Assembly (NCBI GenBank): GCA_017746715.1
Contig: JAGHZQ010000061.1
Coordinates: forward strand, 1-53,849
DNA from: Cyanobacteria bacterium SBLK
GTDB lineage: Bacteria; Cyanobacteriota; Cyanobacteriia; Cyanobacteriales; Spirulinaceae
Reading direction: 5' to 3'
DNA: 53,849 bases
This document shows positions 17,460-26,483 of the stretch, piece by piece (the first letter of the stretch is position 1; the number at the start of each line of letters is the position of its first letter). The notes under the pieces were generated by a model. That model searched no databases. It had not been told where the DNA came from and saw nothing but the letters and a program-made list of their open reading frames with translations. The translations under genes were made by a program, and so were the position numbers.

Positions 17460-19232
17460 ATGTCTGTAATGGATGATGGATTTAACAGCGACTACAGTCG
17501 AGGAGTAAATCCTCAATTATCGCGATCGACCTACCAAGCAGCAAATGAAGAAAAATACAAACACATGAGATATTTAGCCCTATGTCATCCATCTGATGGC
17601 ATAATCCAGGCTAAACAACGCATCATTTCAGCAGGTCAATTAGGGTCTCAAAGTGCTTGTAGTTTGATTAATCCAGGGGTGTTAGATGGCGATAGCGGAT
17701 TTCGCTTGCTGTGTCGTGGCGAACCCTATGAAAATGTATGGTTGGGGGAATTTTTAGACCACCAAGCCGGTTCTTTGTGGTGTATTGTAGACAATAATTT
17801 CACCATTAAAGATTGCTTTCTGTTGCATTATTTGGAGTTTCCCGAAAACAGTCGTCCGGAGGATTGGCGTATATTTGAATATCGGGGTAAACTCTATACC
17901 AACCACAGCATCTATACGCTAATCGATCGCGATCGCTGGATTATTCGCTCTCGTCCGGGTATCTCGGAAATCGATCTGAAAAAGCGAACCTTAAGCCTGC
18001 GTTGGATTCTCGAGCCTCCTTTTGAGCCTTCATCCGAAGAAAAGAACTGGAGTTTTTTCGTTCGCGAAGGTTCTCTAATGTGCATTTATTCCTTCAATCC
18101 CTATATCATCTTAAAAATCGATATAGAACGGGGTACGACTCAAAAAGTATTAGAGGCCAATCCCCAATATCAATGGTATGACAAAGGAAAATTTGTTGGG
18201 AATAGCACCAATTTAGTTTCTTGGGATAGCGATCGCTATATTATGTTCGTCCACGATTTCCTCGAACCCAAATACGAGCAGAGAAATCGGGCATATATGC
18301 AGTATGGCGTTCTGATTGATAAAAATACTCTCTTACCGACAAGCATTATCCCGCGACCTTTAATGATGGGAGGTGACGAAATTGGCAGACATCCGGGAGT
18401 TCATTACACGAGTGCCCTAGTCAATCGAGACCATGGCCTCTATGCTTTTTTTGGAGAAGGAGATACCCATACAGGAGTTGTAGTCTTTAATAAAGATCGC
18501 CTGAATGGGTTGTTTGAACAATATCGACTAGACAAAACAAAAAACTCACATCTTGGAATTATGAAAGGAATAGACTCTAGAAAAGGGATTATCGTTTCTT
18601 ATCCGCGAAACGGTTTAAACTGGGTGCGTTATTGCATCGAACACTTTACAGGACTGCGTACCGCAGGACGGACAAAATTGATCAAAAAAGGGGAGTTAGC
18701 GGTTTACCGAACTCACAACGTCAAGAATAACGATTGGCCGGATTCGTGTTACTGTCCTTTCTATAACGAACAAGGTAAGCCTCTCCATAACAAGGTTATC
18801 TTACTTCTGCGAGATTATCGAGAATCATTTCTTCGCATTGCCAAAATCAAAAAAAAGGGAATTCCTACAGCAGAAGAGATACGAAATGGTCAAGTTTTTC
18901 ACTTTGATAACTACTTTCAAAATTTGAAGGCTTATGACGAGTTTTCCGGCAAAAAACTACTCCTTTACTACCCCGATCTGATTAGCGATTTCTCCTCAAT
19001 TACCAAAATATTAGATTTCTTAGATTTCTCCTATGACTTAAGCGATTTTGATTTGGAATACCATCGCCAGAAATCAATCGAAATTTATGATAAACAGCAC
19101 AAGTCTTATAGTAAAGATAATCTGTATGACTTTAACTTTCATCGTAATGAAGTCGATTCCGAAATCGTTGAAGCGATCGATGAATTTGTGAATGATAACT
19201 ATCGAGATCTAGTCGATCGCTATTTGGGCTGA
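17460..19232 (+). CDS. GH130-like beta-propeller fused to a sulfotransferase
   Basis: 590 residues, no signal peptide, so probably cytoplasmic. Residues about 40-355 resemble the five-bladed propellers of GH43/GH130 enzymes (RPEDWRIFEYRGKLY at 132-146, EEKNWSFF at 193-200, HPGVHYTSALV at 311-321). GH130 members are mostly mannoside phosphorylases or mannosidases. Residues about 374-590 are a PAPS-dependent sulfotransferase: 5'-phosphosulfate loop SYPRNGLNW (380-388) and the region around LLLRDYRESF (448-457) for the 3'-phosphate. Both halves exist as separate genes downstream (21032 and 19574). The junction keeps a methionine (M368, codon 18561) at the free sulfotransferase's ATG start. Likely role: modification of a sulfated glycan; substrate unknown. 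Confidence 0.75.
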   Translation: MSVMDDGFNSDYSRGVNPQLSRSTYQAANEEKYKHMRYLALCHPSDGIIQAKQRIISAGQLGSQSACSLINPGVLDGDSGFRLLCRGEPYENVWLGEFLDHQAGSLWCIVDNNFTIKDCFLLHYLEFPENSRPEDWRIFEYRGKLYTNHSIYTLIDRDRWIIRSRPGISEIDLKKRTLSLRWILEPPFEPSSEEKNWSFFVREGSLMCIYSFNPYIILKIDIERGTTQKVLEANPQYQWYDKGKFVGNSTNLVSWDSDRYIMFVHDFLEPKYEQRNRAYMQYGVLIDKNTLLPTSIIPRPLMMGGDEIGRHPGVHYTSALVNRDHGLYAFFGEGDTHTGVVVFNKDRLNGLFEQYRLDKTKNSHLGIMKGIDSRKGIIVSYPRNGLNWVRYCIEHFTGLRTAGRTKLIKKGELAVYRTHNVKNNDWPDSCYCPFYNEQGKPLHNKVILLLRDYRESFLRIAKIKKKGIPTAEEIRNGQVFHFDNYFQNLKAYDEFSGKKLLLYYPDLISDFSSITKILDFLDFSYDLSDFDLEYHRQKSIEIYDKQHKSYSKDNLYDFNFHRNEVDSEIVEAIDEFVNDNYRDLVDRYLG

Positions 19233-19333
19233 TGAAGTCAAACAGAGATTGATAGCCTCGTCTCTCTCGGTCAATTGAGGTTTGAGAGGTTTTGAGGCGG
19301 GGTCGAACTCCTCTTTCTAACGGTAAAGGGTCA

Positions 19334-19471
19334 ACCACACATTCTCATAACCAAAACAATCTCTATGGTTTTACTTTTCATCGCGATCGTATTGTCCCCG
19401 AAACCAATCGATCGCTCGATGAATTTATTGATGTTAACGATCGAGACTTAACTGTTCCATATTTACGTTAG
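19334..19471 (+). pseudogene. C-terminal remnant of a third sulfotransferase
   Basis: In one frame (19337-19471) it encodes HSHNQNNLYGFTFHRDRIVP, then a tail including SLDEFIDVNDRDL and PYLR, and a TAG stop. This matches the last ~45 residues of the sulfotransferase at 19574 (HKSYSKYELYNFNFHRDRIAP, ALDEFVDANYKDL, RYLR). Nothing upstream continues the match. It sits between the fusion gene and the free sulfotransferase, so the region once held another tandem copy. Confidence 0.8.
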
Positions 19472-19573
19472 CAACAGCATAACGCCCCTATACTGATTGG
19501 GGATTGAGAATATAGACTTTTGCAAGCATATCTGTTATCTTAAGAAAGAAAATTTTCGAAAAACAGGAAAACT

Positions 19574-20272
19574 GTGAGACAAATTGATGCCAAAGGTATG
19601 AAGAAAATTAATCCTAAAAAAGGGATTATTGTATCTTATCCTAGGAGTGGTTTAAACTGGGTGCGTTATTGTATCGAATATTTTTCGGGACTGCGCACGC
19701 CAGGTCCGAAAAAAATTCATGAGAAAGGTAAATTAGCGCTTTATCGAACCCACGATGTGAAACGATTTGGCCCGAAGGGTTCTTGTTTCTGTGCTTTCTA
19801 CGATCGAAAGGGAAAACCCTTACATAACAAAGTTCTTTTGCTACTCAGAGATTATCACGAAGCCTATCTTCGACAATCTAACCGTACAACTCGACCCATG
19901 CCCACAGCCGCAGAAATTCGACAAGGAAAGAGAGTCTTCAAATTTAGGAACTATTTTGACAATTTGAGAGCTTATGATGAATTCTCCGGAGAAAAAACTA
20001 TCGTCTATTATCACGATCTGATTAAAGATTTCTCAGAGATGACGAAAATATTGGATTTCTTCGGTTTTACCCACGATTTAACCGATTTTGATTTAGAATA
20101 TCACCGTCAGAAATCGATACAAATCTATGATAACCAACACAAGTCCTACAGTAAATACGAACTCTATAATTTTAACTTCCATCGCGATCGCATCGCCCCT
20201 GAAGTCAATGAGGCACTTGATGAGTTTGTCGATGCTAATTATAAAGATTTAGCCGACCGGTATTTACGTTAA
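19574..20272 (+). CDS. Stand-alone sulfotransferase, paralogue of the fusion's C-terminus
   Basis: 232 residues from a GTG, or 224 from the ATG at 19598, which aligns with M368 of the fusion. It carries the PAPS loop SYPRSGLNWVRYC and the downstream LLLRDYHEAYLR region. It is nearly collinear with the fusion partner to the end (DFDLEYHRQKSIQIYDNQHK, ADRYLR). It would transfer sulfate from PAPS, probably to a glycan hydroxyl. It is followed after 28 nt by the family-2 sulfotransferase, and that gene overlaps the free propeller, so the three probably form one transcript. No signal peptide or membrane segment. Confidence 0.8.
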   Translation: MRQIDAKGMKKINPKKGIIVSYPRSGLNWVRYCIEYFSGLRTPGPKKIHEKGKLALYRTHDVKRFGPKGSCFCAFYDRKGKPLHNKVLLLLRDYHEAYLRQSNRTTRPMPTAAEIRQGKRVFKFRNYFDNLRAYDEFSGEKTIVYYHDLIKDFSEMTKILDFFGFTHDLTDFDLEYHRQKSIQIYDNQHKSYSKYELYNFNFHRDRIAPEVNEALDEFVDANYKDLADRYLR

Positions 20273-20300
20273 GGAGTAACAAAAATTCAAGCAACGAACT

Positions 20301-21035
20301 ATGATTATTTCTCACAAATACAAATTCATTTTTATCCACATCGGTAAAACAGGAGGTACGAGTATTGAGAAAGTTTTGTGCCCATACTTGGGTATAGATT
20401 TTGAACAAACCAAAAAAAATCCCGAGGGAGAATGGTGGAAACATATTTGGGCGAAGTATATGAAAGAATACATTGGTGAAAAAATCTGGAATGATTATTT
20501 TACCTTTGCCTTTGTCCGCAATCCCTTGGATATGCTTTTGTCTCTGTATTCCATGTACACCCAATATCCAGAATATACCGATCCCAAACAACACTTAGAT
20601 TTGTACCACCCTTGGAATCAATATAAAGATTTTGAAGATTTCATTCTCAGTATGGGAAAACGCCAACACGAACCCAATGAAAAGTGGCGGTTTCAACTCG
20701 ACACATTAGGTGTTAAAGGTACTATGAACTTATGGTATAGTTTGGAAAACCTGCAAACCTCCTACCTCACCGATAGTTGGAAAGGGAAAAAAAATGGCAA
20801 GGGAACAATTCTCGTCGATTTTGTGGGAAGATACGAGAATCTAACCGAGGATTTTCATAAAGTTTGTCAGCAAGTCGGTTTACCGAAACTGGATTTGATC
20901 CGTCACGGTGCAACGAAACATCACCCTTATCAAGAGATATATACAGACAAAATGAAAAAAATTGTCTATAATCACTCATCTCTAGATATCGAGCGCTTTG
21001 GTTACGCAAATTCAATTCATTCAAACTCGATATGA
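20301..21035 (+). CDS. Sulfotransferase family 2-like protein
   Basis: 244 residues. The N-terminal strand and PAPS loop are FIFIHIGKTGGTSIEKVL (10-26 region), and the 3'-phosphate motif is FAFVRNPLDMLLSLYSMY with R73 and S81 in the expected spacing. This matches the Sulfotransfer_2 / heparan- and chondroitin-sulfotransferase-like group, distinct from the neighbouring PRSGLNW type. It implies two different sulfation positions or acceptors at one locus. Its stop overlaps the ATG of the next gene by 4 nt (ATGA), a sign of translational coupling. Gram-negative carbohydrate sulfotransferases of this type are usually cytoplasmic or membrane-associated. Confidence 0.82.
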   Translation: MIISHKYKFIFIHIGKTGGTSIEKVLCPYLGIDFEQTKKNPEGEWWKHIWAKYMKEYIGEKIWNDYFTFAFVRNPLDMLLSLYSMYTQYPEYTDPKQHLDLYHPWNQYKDFEDFILSMGKRQHEPNEKWRFQLDTLGVKGTMNLWYSLENLQTSYLTDSWKGKKNGKGTILVDFVGRYENLTEDFHKVCQQVGLPKLDLIRHGATKHHPYQEIYTDKMKKIVYNHSSLDIERFGYANSIHSNSI

Positions 21036-22177
21036 AGAGAACTGAGGGCGAATTTGGTGGCTATCACGGGTATCACGGTCGAAGAGCGACTTCATCTTTC
21101 TCGCGATCGCGCAGTCCTGCCGAAGAGAATGCCCTCTACGACCAGATGAAGGAGTTAACCCTGTCTTACTCATCTAAGAATTTAATTCAGACAAAAAAGA
21201 CCCTCGTAACTGCAGGTCAGTTCGGCCCGAATAGTGCTTGCAGTGCCATTAATCCAGGAGTTTTGTATCGCAACAATGAATTTCACCTGCTTTGTCGAAG
21301 CGAGCCCGATGAAACCGTATGGCATGGAGATTTTTTAGCCTATCAAGCCCAACCGCTTTGGTGTACGTTGAGGGAGGATTTAACTCTCAAAGATAACTTT
21401 TTCTTGAGTTATGCGGACTTACCGGTTCGCAGTCGGCCGGAAGATTGGCGCTTGTTCGAATATCAAGGGAATCTCTACGCCAACCATAGCATTTATATGC
21501 TACTCGATCGCCAACAATGGATGGTTCGCTCTCGCCCGGGAATTTCTGAAATCGACCTGCACAACAAAACCCTGAACTTGTGCTGGATGCTCGAACCCCC
21601 CTTTGAACCGACCTATGAAGAAAAGAATTGGAGTTTTTTTGTCCATGAAGAAAGGCTCATGTGCCTTTACTCTTTCCAACCCTATATCATTCTAGAAATT
21701 GACTTAGAACGGGGAACCACTCAAAAAATCTTGGAGGCCGAGCTCGACTATCAATGGTATGACAAGGGAAAATTTATTGGTAATAGTACGAACTTCGTTT
21801 CATGGGATGACGATCGCTATATTCTCTTTGTCCATGATTTCTTAGATCCGAAATACGACCAGAGGAACCGAACTTATATGCAGTACGGAATCTCGATTGA
21901 TAAAAAGACCCTATTACCGACGAATATTATCCCTCAACCATTGGTCATGGGAGGGGAAGAATCCGGGCGACATCCGGGAGTACATTATACGAGTGCCTTA
22001 GTGAATCGAGAAGATGGGTTGTATGCGTTTTACGGACAAGGAGATAGCCATACGGGAGTTGTCGTTTTCAACAAAGATTGTCTCAACGAATTATTCGATC
22101 GCTATCAACTCACTCTAAGCAATAACACTATTATTTCTGAGTGCAAAAACTTTTCAACAAGCTGTCTGGTTGTCTGA
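21032..22177 (+). CDS. Stand-alone GH130-like beta-propeller protein
   Basis: 381 residues, clearly paralogous to the N-terminal half of the fusion at 17460; by eye most core positions are identical (SRPEDWRLFEYQGNLY, RSRPGISEIDL, EEKNWSFF, QWYDKGKFIGNSTN, HPGVHYTSALVN). It ends soon after the propeller (CKNFSTSCLVV) with no sulfotransferase part. The conserved EDWR and EKNW blocks resemble those of GH130 phosphorylases, but whether catalytic acids are retained cannot be settled by eye. It starts inside the stop of the family-2 sulfotransferase. No signal peptide is seen. Likely partner of the two sulfotransferases in making or turning over one glycan. Confidence 0.72.
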   Translation: MKRTEGEFGGYHGYHGRRATSSFSRSRSPAEENALYDQMKELTLSYSSKNLIQTKKTLVTAGQFGPNSACSAINPGVLYRNNEFHLLCRSEPDETVWHGDFLAYQAQPLWCTLREDLTLKDNFFLSYADLPVRSRPEDWRLFEYQGNLYANHSIYMLLDRQQWMVRSRPGISEIDLHNKTLNLCWMLEPPFEPTYEEKNWSFFVHEERLMCLYSFQPYIILEIDLERGTTQKILEAELDYQWYDKGKFIGNSTNFVSWDDDRYILFVHDFLDPKYDQRNRTYMQYGISIDKKTLLPTNIIPQPLVMGGEESGRHPGVHYTSALVNREDGLYAFYGQGDSHTGVVVFNKDCLNELFDRYQLTLSNNTIISECKNFSTSCLVV

Positions 22178-22485
22178 CGCCCTATCCTACTTTTGTATCT
22201 TCTTTTTGTATTCAAAATTTAAAATAGGGTAGATCTAGATCTTACAAAAAAACTTTTTCACGTTAATTTTTTATCTTTTGTTTTTATTGAAATCGAGAGA
22301 ACGAGATATCGATTGATACGAATTCGACCTAAATTTATAACTCTGAGATGTCCCCTGAAAATTATTCCCAAAACAATTAATATTTGTAACAAAATCCGAA
22401 TTAAAACAGAGTGTGAAATTGCTTGTCCCTTACTATCAATATCAACTTGTCCTATCTAAATCATTGAATTTTACGGTGAATAAAA
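22178..22485 (+). other. AT-rich intergenic region before the exoprotein array
   Basis: About 308 nt. No gene, clear terminator or repeat is seen. A block TTTGTAACAAAATCCGAATTAA near 22383-22404 contains ATCCGAATTAA, which also occurs (reverse strand) in the leaders at 9850 and 16895 of other exoprotein genes. This could be a shared regulatory word or chance. Confidence 0.3.
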
Positions 22486-24537
22486 GTGAATAGAAGATTC
22501 GAGCAATATCTGAAATTGCTAGTCGGGGTTGTTTTGACGATCGCTCTTGCGATCGCCACCCCCAGCAGGGCTCTTGCTCAAACGAAGACCCCCACCTATA
22601 CCGAAGGGGGACCCCCAGTTCGAGTCAGTGATGGCATCACTTTTTCTGGCGGTCTGCAATATGGTGATGGCGAGTTACGCTTCAGCCTCCGTAACGGTAC
22701 CCCAAACGACCAACTCAGCCTGACCAGTGCGGCCGACCCCAATGCCAAAGGTGCGATTTCCGTGGATAGTTCCGGTAGTATTTTTCTGGGTAGTGGTTCT
22801 GGAACGAATCGCATTGGTTCGATCGTCACGAGCGAAGATGGCAGTAACGGCAAACCTTTAACCATTCGTTTTGCCAGTCCTCTCACGAATGCAGGATTTG
22901 AAACGGGAGACCTGACAGGTTGGACGCCTTTTGAGAGTAACTACAGTACCGACGTACAGAACTTGAATGGTCAAACCATTCCTTCCCTGTTTAAAGGCAG
23001 TCCGGGAACAGCCAAAATCATGGTTTCCACGCCCACAGGCACGATAACCTATACCGTTAGCATTGACAGCAGTACCATTAAGAGCGGGAAGTATTCCCTG
23101 CGACTAAAAAGTAGCGGCAATGTCGCACAAGGCTACGGATCCCTACACGGCCCTTACGTTCGAAGCGATGCCTTTGATGCCTTTGCTGGGGACAGTATCA
23201 CCTTAGATTTTTCCGCCCAAAAGGGAAGTGATGCCTACGAGGTGTTTGGCTTTTTAATTGCAGCCGGTAGCGACGGTCGCTTCGGAACCGGAGATGACGG
23301 CCGCACCCAACTGTTTTCCAAGCGTGGGGATACCATTGACTTTAACTCCGTTAGTGCAACCATCCCCAAAGACGGTCAATATCAGTTTGAATTTGTCTGC
23401 GGCAGCTATGACGAAAGTGGGGGGAAAGCCTTGGGTGCGAGCCTCTATGTAGACAACGTACGCTTGGTTTCTGCGACTTCCATCACGGATGCGGCGATTC
23501 AAGCCATTGCCGATCGCATCGAATACAGCAACACCTCCAACAATCCAGATACGACGACCCGTCAGCTTGAGATTACCCGCAAGACGGCGAGCAATGCGAC
23601 GGATTCGGTAACGGCGAATATTGCGATCGCGGCGATTAACAATGCACCGACTTTGGTTGCTAACAATCGTGCCTCTATTAAAGATGGCGACGCACTCCAA
23701 ACCCGAGATCTACAAGCCACGGATCCCGATGACAGCAGTGCCGAGCTGACTTATACCATTACCAAAGCCCCCCGTCGAGGCACGATTCGAGTTGCCGGAA
23801 CCCAAGCCACCCGCTTTACTCAAGCCGACTTAGATGCTGGACGGGTTACTTATGTTGGTGGCGGTTCTGATGCTACTGCCGACAGTTTCAAGTTTACCCT
23901 AGCCGACGGCGGAGAAGATGGGGTTGCCCCAGTGAAGGGAATCTTTAGCTTCGATCTCATCCTCAGCCCTAATTCAATTCGCGATTTTGCAGACGTTCAG
24001 GGCAGCAAGAACTGGTACTACGGCTACTATCCAGTTCCCTCAGATGTCAACACCTTGGATGCGAGCGCGTTTCAGTTAATGAAACAATTCCAAGATAATT
24101 TTTGGTGGGTTGAAAATGGCGTTTACGAGACGAGGATCGCCAAACGAAAAGCAAAGCCCAACAGTGCTCTCAATCAAAAAGGAAAGCCGAAAAAGTCGCC
24201 TTCCGGGCAGCCTTTAGAAGAGCAATGGGCGGCTCGTCGTTGGCAAAGCGATGTCAATGGTTCAATTCGCATTTGCGGTCACGTGGCGAAATATGAAAAC
24301 GAAAAAACTGGAGATGGCACCTTGAATTATATCTTCGTCAATGGTGGCTCCCCAGAATTTTCTCAAGATATTGCCGGTCCCGACACGGTCGGGGTGGACT
24401 ATTCAGTTGACCTCACTGTTAAATCCGGAGACAAAATTGACTTTGTGACCGCCCCCAAAGCCTACGATCGCGGCGATTCAACCTTTTTTACCGCCACCAT
24501 TGCCGATCCTAAATCGGCAGTTTGTCCTTCCCCTTAA
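22486..24537 (+). CDS. Secreted cadherin/CSPG-like multidomain protein
   Basis: 683 residues from a GTG, with a signal peptide ending near SRALAQ (residue 32). Residues about 34-128 and 336-390 look like one cadherin-like repeat interrupted by a CBM-like beta-sandwich (about 130-330, TNAGFETGDLTGWTP, YVDNVRLV). Residues about 388-495 are a CSPG/Cadherin_3-type repeat (SIKDGDALQTRDLQATDPDD, YVGGGSDATADSFKFT). The C-terminal ~185 residues (from SIRDFADVQGSKNWYYGYY) form a domain also present in the genes at 24667 and 29218, with RRWQSD, IRICG, NYIFVNGGSP and KIDFVTAP as landmarks. From memory similar NWYYGY...RRW domains end secreted proteins of other bacteria; function unnamed. First member of a tandem exoprotein array. 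Confidence 0.75.
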   Translation: MNRRFEQYLKLLVGVVLTIALAIATPSRALAQTKTPTYTEGGPPVRVSDGITFSGGLQYGDGELRFSLRNGTPNDQLSLTSAADPNAKGAISVDSSGSIFLGSGSGTNRIGSIVTSEDGSNGKPLTIRFASPLTNAGFETGDLTGWTPFESNYSTDVQNLNGQTIPSLFKGSPGTAKIMVSTPTGTITYTVSIDSSTIKSGKYSLRLKSSGNVAQGYGSLHGPYVRSDAFDAFAGDSITLDFSAQKGSDAYEVFGFLIAAGSDGRFGTGDDGRTQLFSKRGDTIDFNSVSATIPKDGQYQFEFVCGSYDESGGKALGASLYVDNVRLVSATSITDAAIQAIADRIEYSNTSNNPDTTTRQLEITRKTASNATDSVTANIAIAAINNAPTLVANNRASIKDGDALQTRDLQATDPDDSSAELTYTITKAPRRGTIRVAGTQATRFTQADLDAGRVTYVGGGSDATADSFKFTLADGGEDGVAPVKGIFSFDLILSPNSIRDFADVQGSKNWYYGYYPVPSDVNTLDASAFQLMKQFQDNFWWVENGVYETRIAKRKAKPNSALNQKGKPKKSPSGQPLEEQWAARRWQSDVNGSIRICGHVAKYENEKTGDGTLNYIFVNGGSPEFSQDIAGPDTVGVDYSVDLTVKSGDKIDFVTAPKAYDRGDSTFFTATIADPKSAVCPSP

Positions 24538-24540
24538 GCG

Positions 24541-26433
24541 ATGGGGATAAGGATAGGGCGATCGCTTAAGGGAAATGTAGTTTTGCTTCCCAAGAGGCGA
24601 TCGCCGGCAAACTCATCGAGAGATGTAATGTCTAGCATCTCGATAAAAGCAAATTTTAGGAGATTCATGCCGCGAAATGTGCTCAAAGGCTTTTCTGCCT
24701 TACTCCTCGTTCTCGTTTTGATACTGTCTCTGACGATTCATCCCGCGATCGCCTACGCTCAATCTTCGACGGTGACTCTAACCTTTGATGGACTCAGTCC
24801 TGCTTCGAGACAGACAACTTTGACTGAAAAAGGTTTTACGATTACTGCCCAAAATGATAATGCTCTATCAAGATTCCTCGCCGGTCAAGAACGTTTGGAG
24901 AGCCAACCTCCTTATCAATCAAATGAAAGACTGGAAGCGAATGTTCAAGGACGCATTCAGAGGATTAAGATTGCTCGCAGTGATGGTGGCGGATTCAAGT
25001 TTTTGGGTCTGGACTGGGGAATTACGGCCTACAATCGTCCAACGGTTCGTCTTCCAAGGCCCGAGGGCAGGCCTCATATCCTAGTGAGGGAAGCCTTCAG
25101 AGATAAAGTCTTTCCTCCCATGTTCCTTCCTTTCTCTTGTCCCTTTTCTTATTCTAATCCTTTAGGTTATTGTCAGGGAATCGGTTCGCAGAATCCAGAT
25201 AATGTAGTGGATCGAATAGACATTGTAATGTTCTCCAACCGTACCAATATAGCGCTCTCCCCATATTTGGGAGTTTCTGTTGATAACATCAAGCTGGAAA
25301 CCGTCGAGCTCAATCGGCCTCCTGTAGCCGATCCCAATACTTTCCGCGATACGGTGATAGAAAGGACGAACTATTCCAAGGATATCCGTTCCTTCTTTAA
25401 CGATCCCGATGGCGATTCACTGACCTATGAGAAACAGGTCTTTCCCAATTGGTTAAGGCTCAATGGCGGAATATTGAGTGGTACTCCTCCCACCAGTGTT
25501 GTAGGGCAAACCATTAATTTTACGGTAACAGCCAAGGATGAGGAGGGAGAAAGTGCAACTCTATCCATTGCTCTGACTGCGATCGCTGCAAATCGGCCTC
25601 CTGTAGCCAATCCCAATACTTTCCGCGATACGGTGATAGAAAGGACGAACTATTCCAAGGATATCCGGTCCTTCTTTAACGATCCCGATGGCGATTTATT
25701 AACTTATGAGAAAGAGGTCTTTCCCAATTGGTTAAAGCTCAATGGCGGAATATTGAGTGGCACTCCTCCCACCAGTGTTGTAGGGCAAACCATTAATTTT
25801 ACGGTAACAGCCAAGGATGGCCGAGGAGGAACTGCGACATTATCCGTCACATTTGAAGTAAAATCTGCTCCGACACCAACAAATTCAAGGCTCGATTTTT
25901 CCGGCATTCAAGGTCTCAATAACTGGTTCTATGGCTATTATGCAGGTTTCTTGGATGCGAACAACTTAGATGCGAGTGCCTTTCAACAAATGACAGAATT
26001 TGCTAACAAGACTTGGCAGGTTCAAGCCGGTACTTATAAAACAACACTCACCAGAAAGCAAGCCAAGCCAAACAGTTCTAGAAATCAGAAAGGAAACCTA
26101 AAACCACTCCCCTCCAGGCAGGAGCAATGGGTTGCTCGTCGTTGGCAGAGCGATGGTGATGGTCCGATTCGCATTTGCGGTCGAGTCGCTAAAAAGTCAG
26201 CACGCGGGGACGGTATTTTGAATTATATCTTCCTCAATGGTGGTTCTCCAGAGTTTTTCCAAGATATTGACGGCTCTGACACGACAGAAGTACCCTTCCT
26301 ACTTGACCTCACCGTCAAACAGGGAGACAAGATTGATTTTGTGACCGCTCCCAAAGCCAACGATCGCGGTGATTTAACGACGTTTACCGTTGAGATATCC
26401 GATCCCGCATCGGCAAATTGTTCTTCCCCTTAA
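24541..26433 (+). CDS. Secreted Ig-repeat protein with NWFYGYY C-terminal domain
   Basis: The frame opens at 24541, but the real start is the ATG at 24667 (588 residues), preceded by AGGAG (24658-24662) and opening a signal peptide (MPRNVLKGFSALLLVLVLIL...AIAYAQ). Residues about 34-215 are a beta-rich domain starting LTFDGLSPASRQ. Two Ig/cadherin-like repeats follow (216-308 and 309-401), almost identical in DNA and protein, each with FFNDPDGD, FPNWL and GGILSGTPP. The C-terminal domain (about 407-588) is shared with the genes at 22486 and 29218. Leader, signal peptide and N-terminal domain are shared with the next gene. Likely an extracellular adhesin or matrix protein. Confidence 0.78.
   Translation: MGIRIGRSLKGNVVLLPKRRSPANSSRDVMSSISIKANFRRFMPRNVLKGFSALLLVLVLILSLTIHPAIAYAQSSTVTLTFDGLSPASRQTTLTEKGFTITAQNDNALSRFLAGQERLESQPPYQSNERLEANVQGRIQRIKIARSDGGGFKFLGLDWGITAYNRPTVRLPRPEGRPHILVREAFRDKVFPPMFLPFSCPFSYSNPLGYCQGIGSQNPDNVVDRIDIVMFSNRTNIALSPYLGVSVDNIKLETVELNRPPVADPNTFRDTVIERTNYSKDIRSFFNDPDGDSLTYEKQVFPNWLRLNGGILSGTPPTSVVGQTINFTVTAKDEEGESATLSIALTAIAANRPPVANPNTFRDTVIERTNYSKDIRSFFNDPDGDLLTYEKEVFPNWLKLNGGILSGTPPTSVVGQTINFTVTAKDGRGGTATLSVTFEVKSAPTPTNSRLDFSGIQGLNNWFYGYYAGFLDANNLDASAFQQMTEFANKTWQVQAGTYKTTLTRKQAKPNSSRNQKGNLKPLPSRQEQWVARRWQSDGDGPIRICGRVAKKSARGDGILNYIFLNGGSPEFFQDIDGSDTTEVPFLLDLTVKQGDKIDFVTAPKANDRGDLTTFTVEISDPASANCSSP
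24617..24662 (+). promoter_or_regulatory. Leader hairpin plus Shine-Dalgarno, copy 1
   Basis: GAGATG (24620-24625) pairs with CATCTC (24636-24641) just upstream of AAATTTTAGGAGATTCATG. The same arrangement precedes the genes at 26568 and 27419 with different stem bases that still pair (GGGACG/CGTCCC). Stem maintained while bases change suggests an RNA structure rather than a protein site. Confidence 0.55.
25312..25869 (+). repeat. Tandem duplication of a 279-bp Ig-domain unit
   Basis: Units 25312-25590 and 25591-25869 are nearly identical over most of their length, starting AATCGGCCTCCTGTAGCC. They encode 93-residue repeats in frame. The two diverge mainly at the 3' third (AKDEEGESATLSI versus AKDGRGGTATLSV), so the duplication is recent or kept alike by gene conversion. 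Confidence 0.9.
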
Positions 26434-26483
26434 GCAATTGGTAAAGGATAAGGCGATCGCTTGCTTTTTCAGGGAATGCCGTT

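Noticed and set aside
22178..22485. Promoter box ATCCGAATTAA shared among exoprotein leaders
   Set aside because: The word is short, appears in opposite orientation relative to the genes, and is not at a constant distance. It is kept only as a note in the spacer entry.
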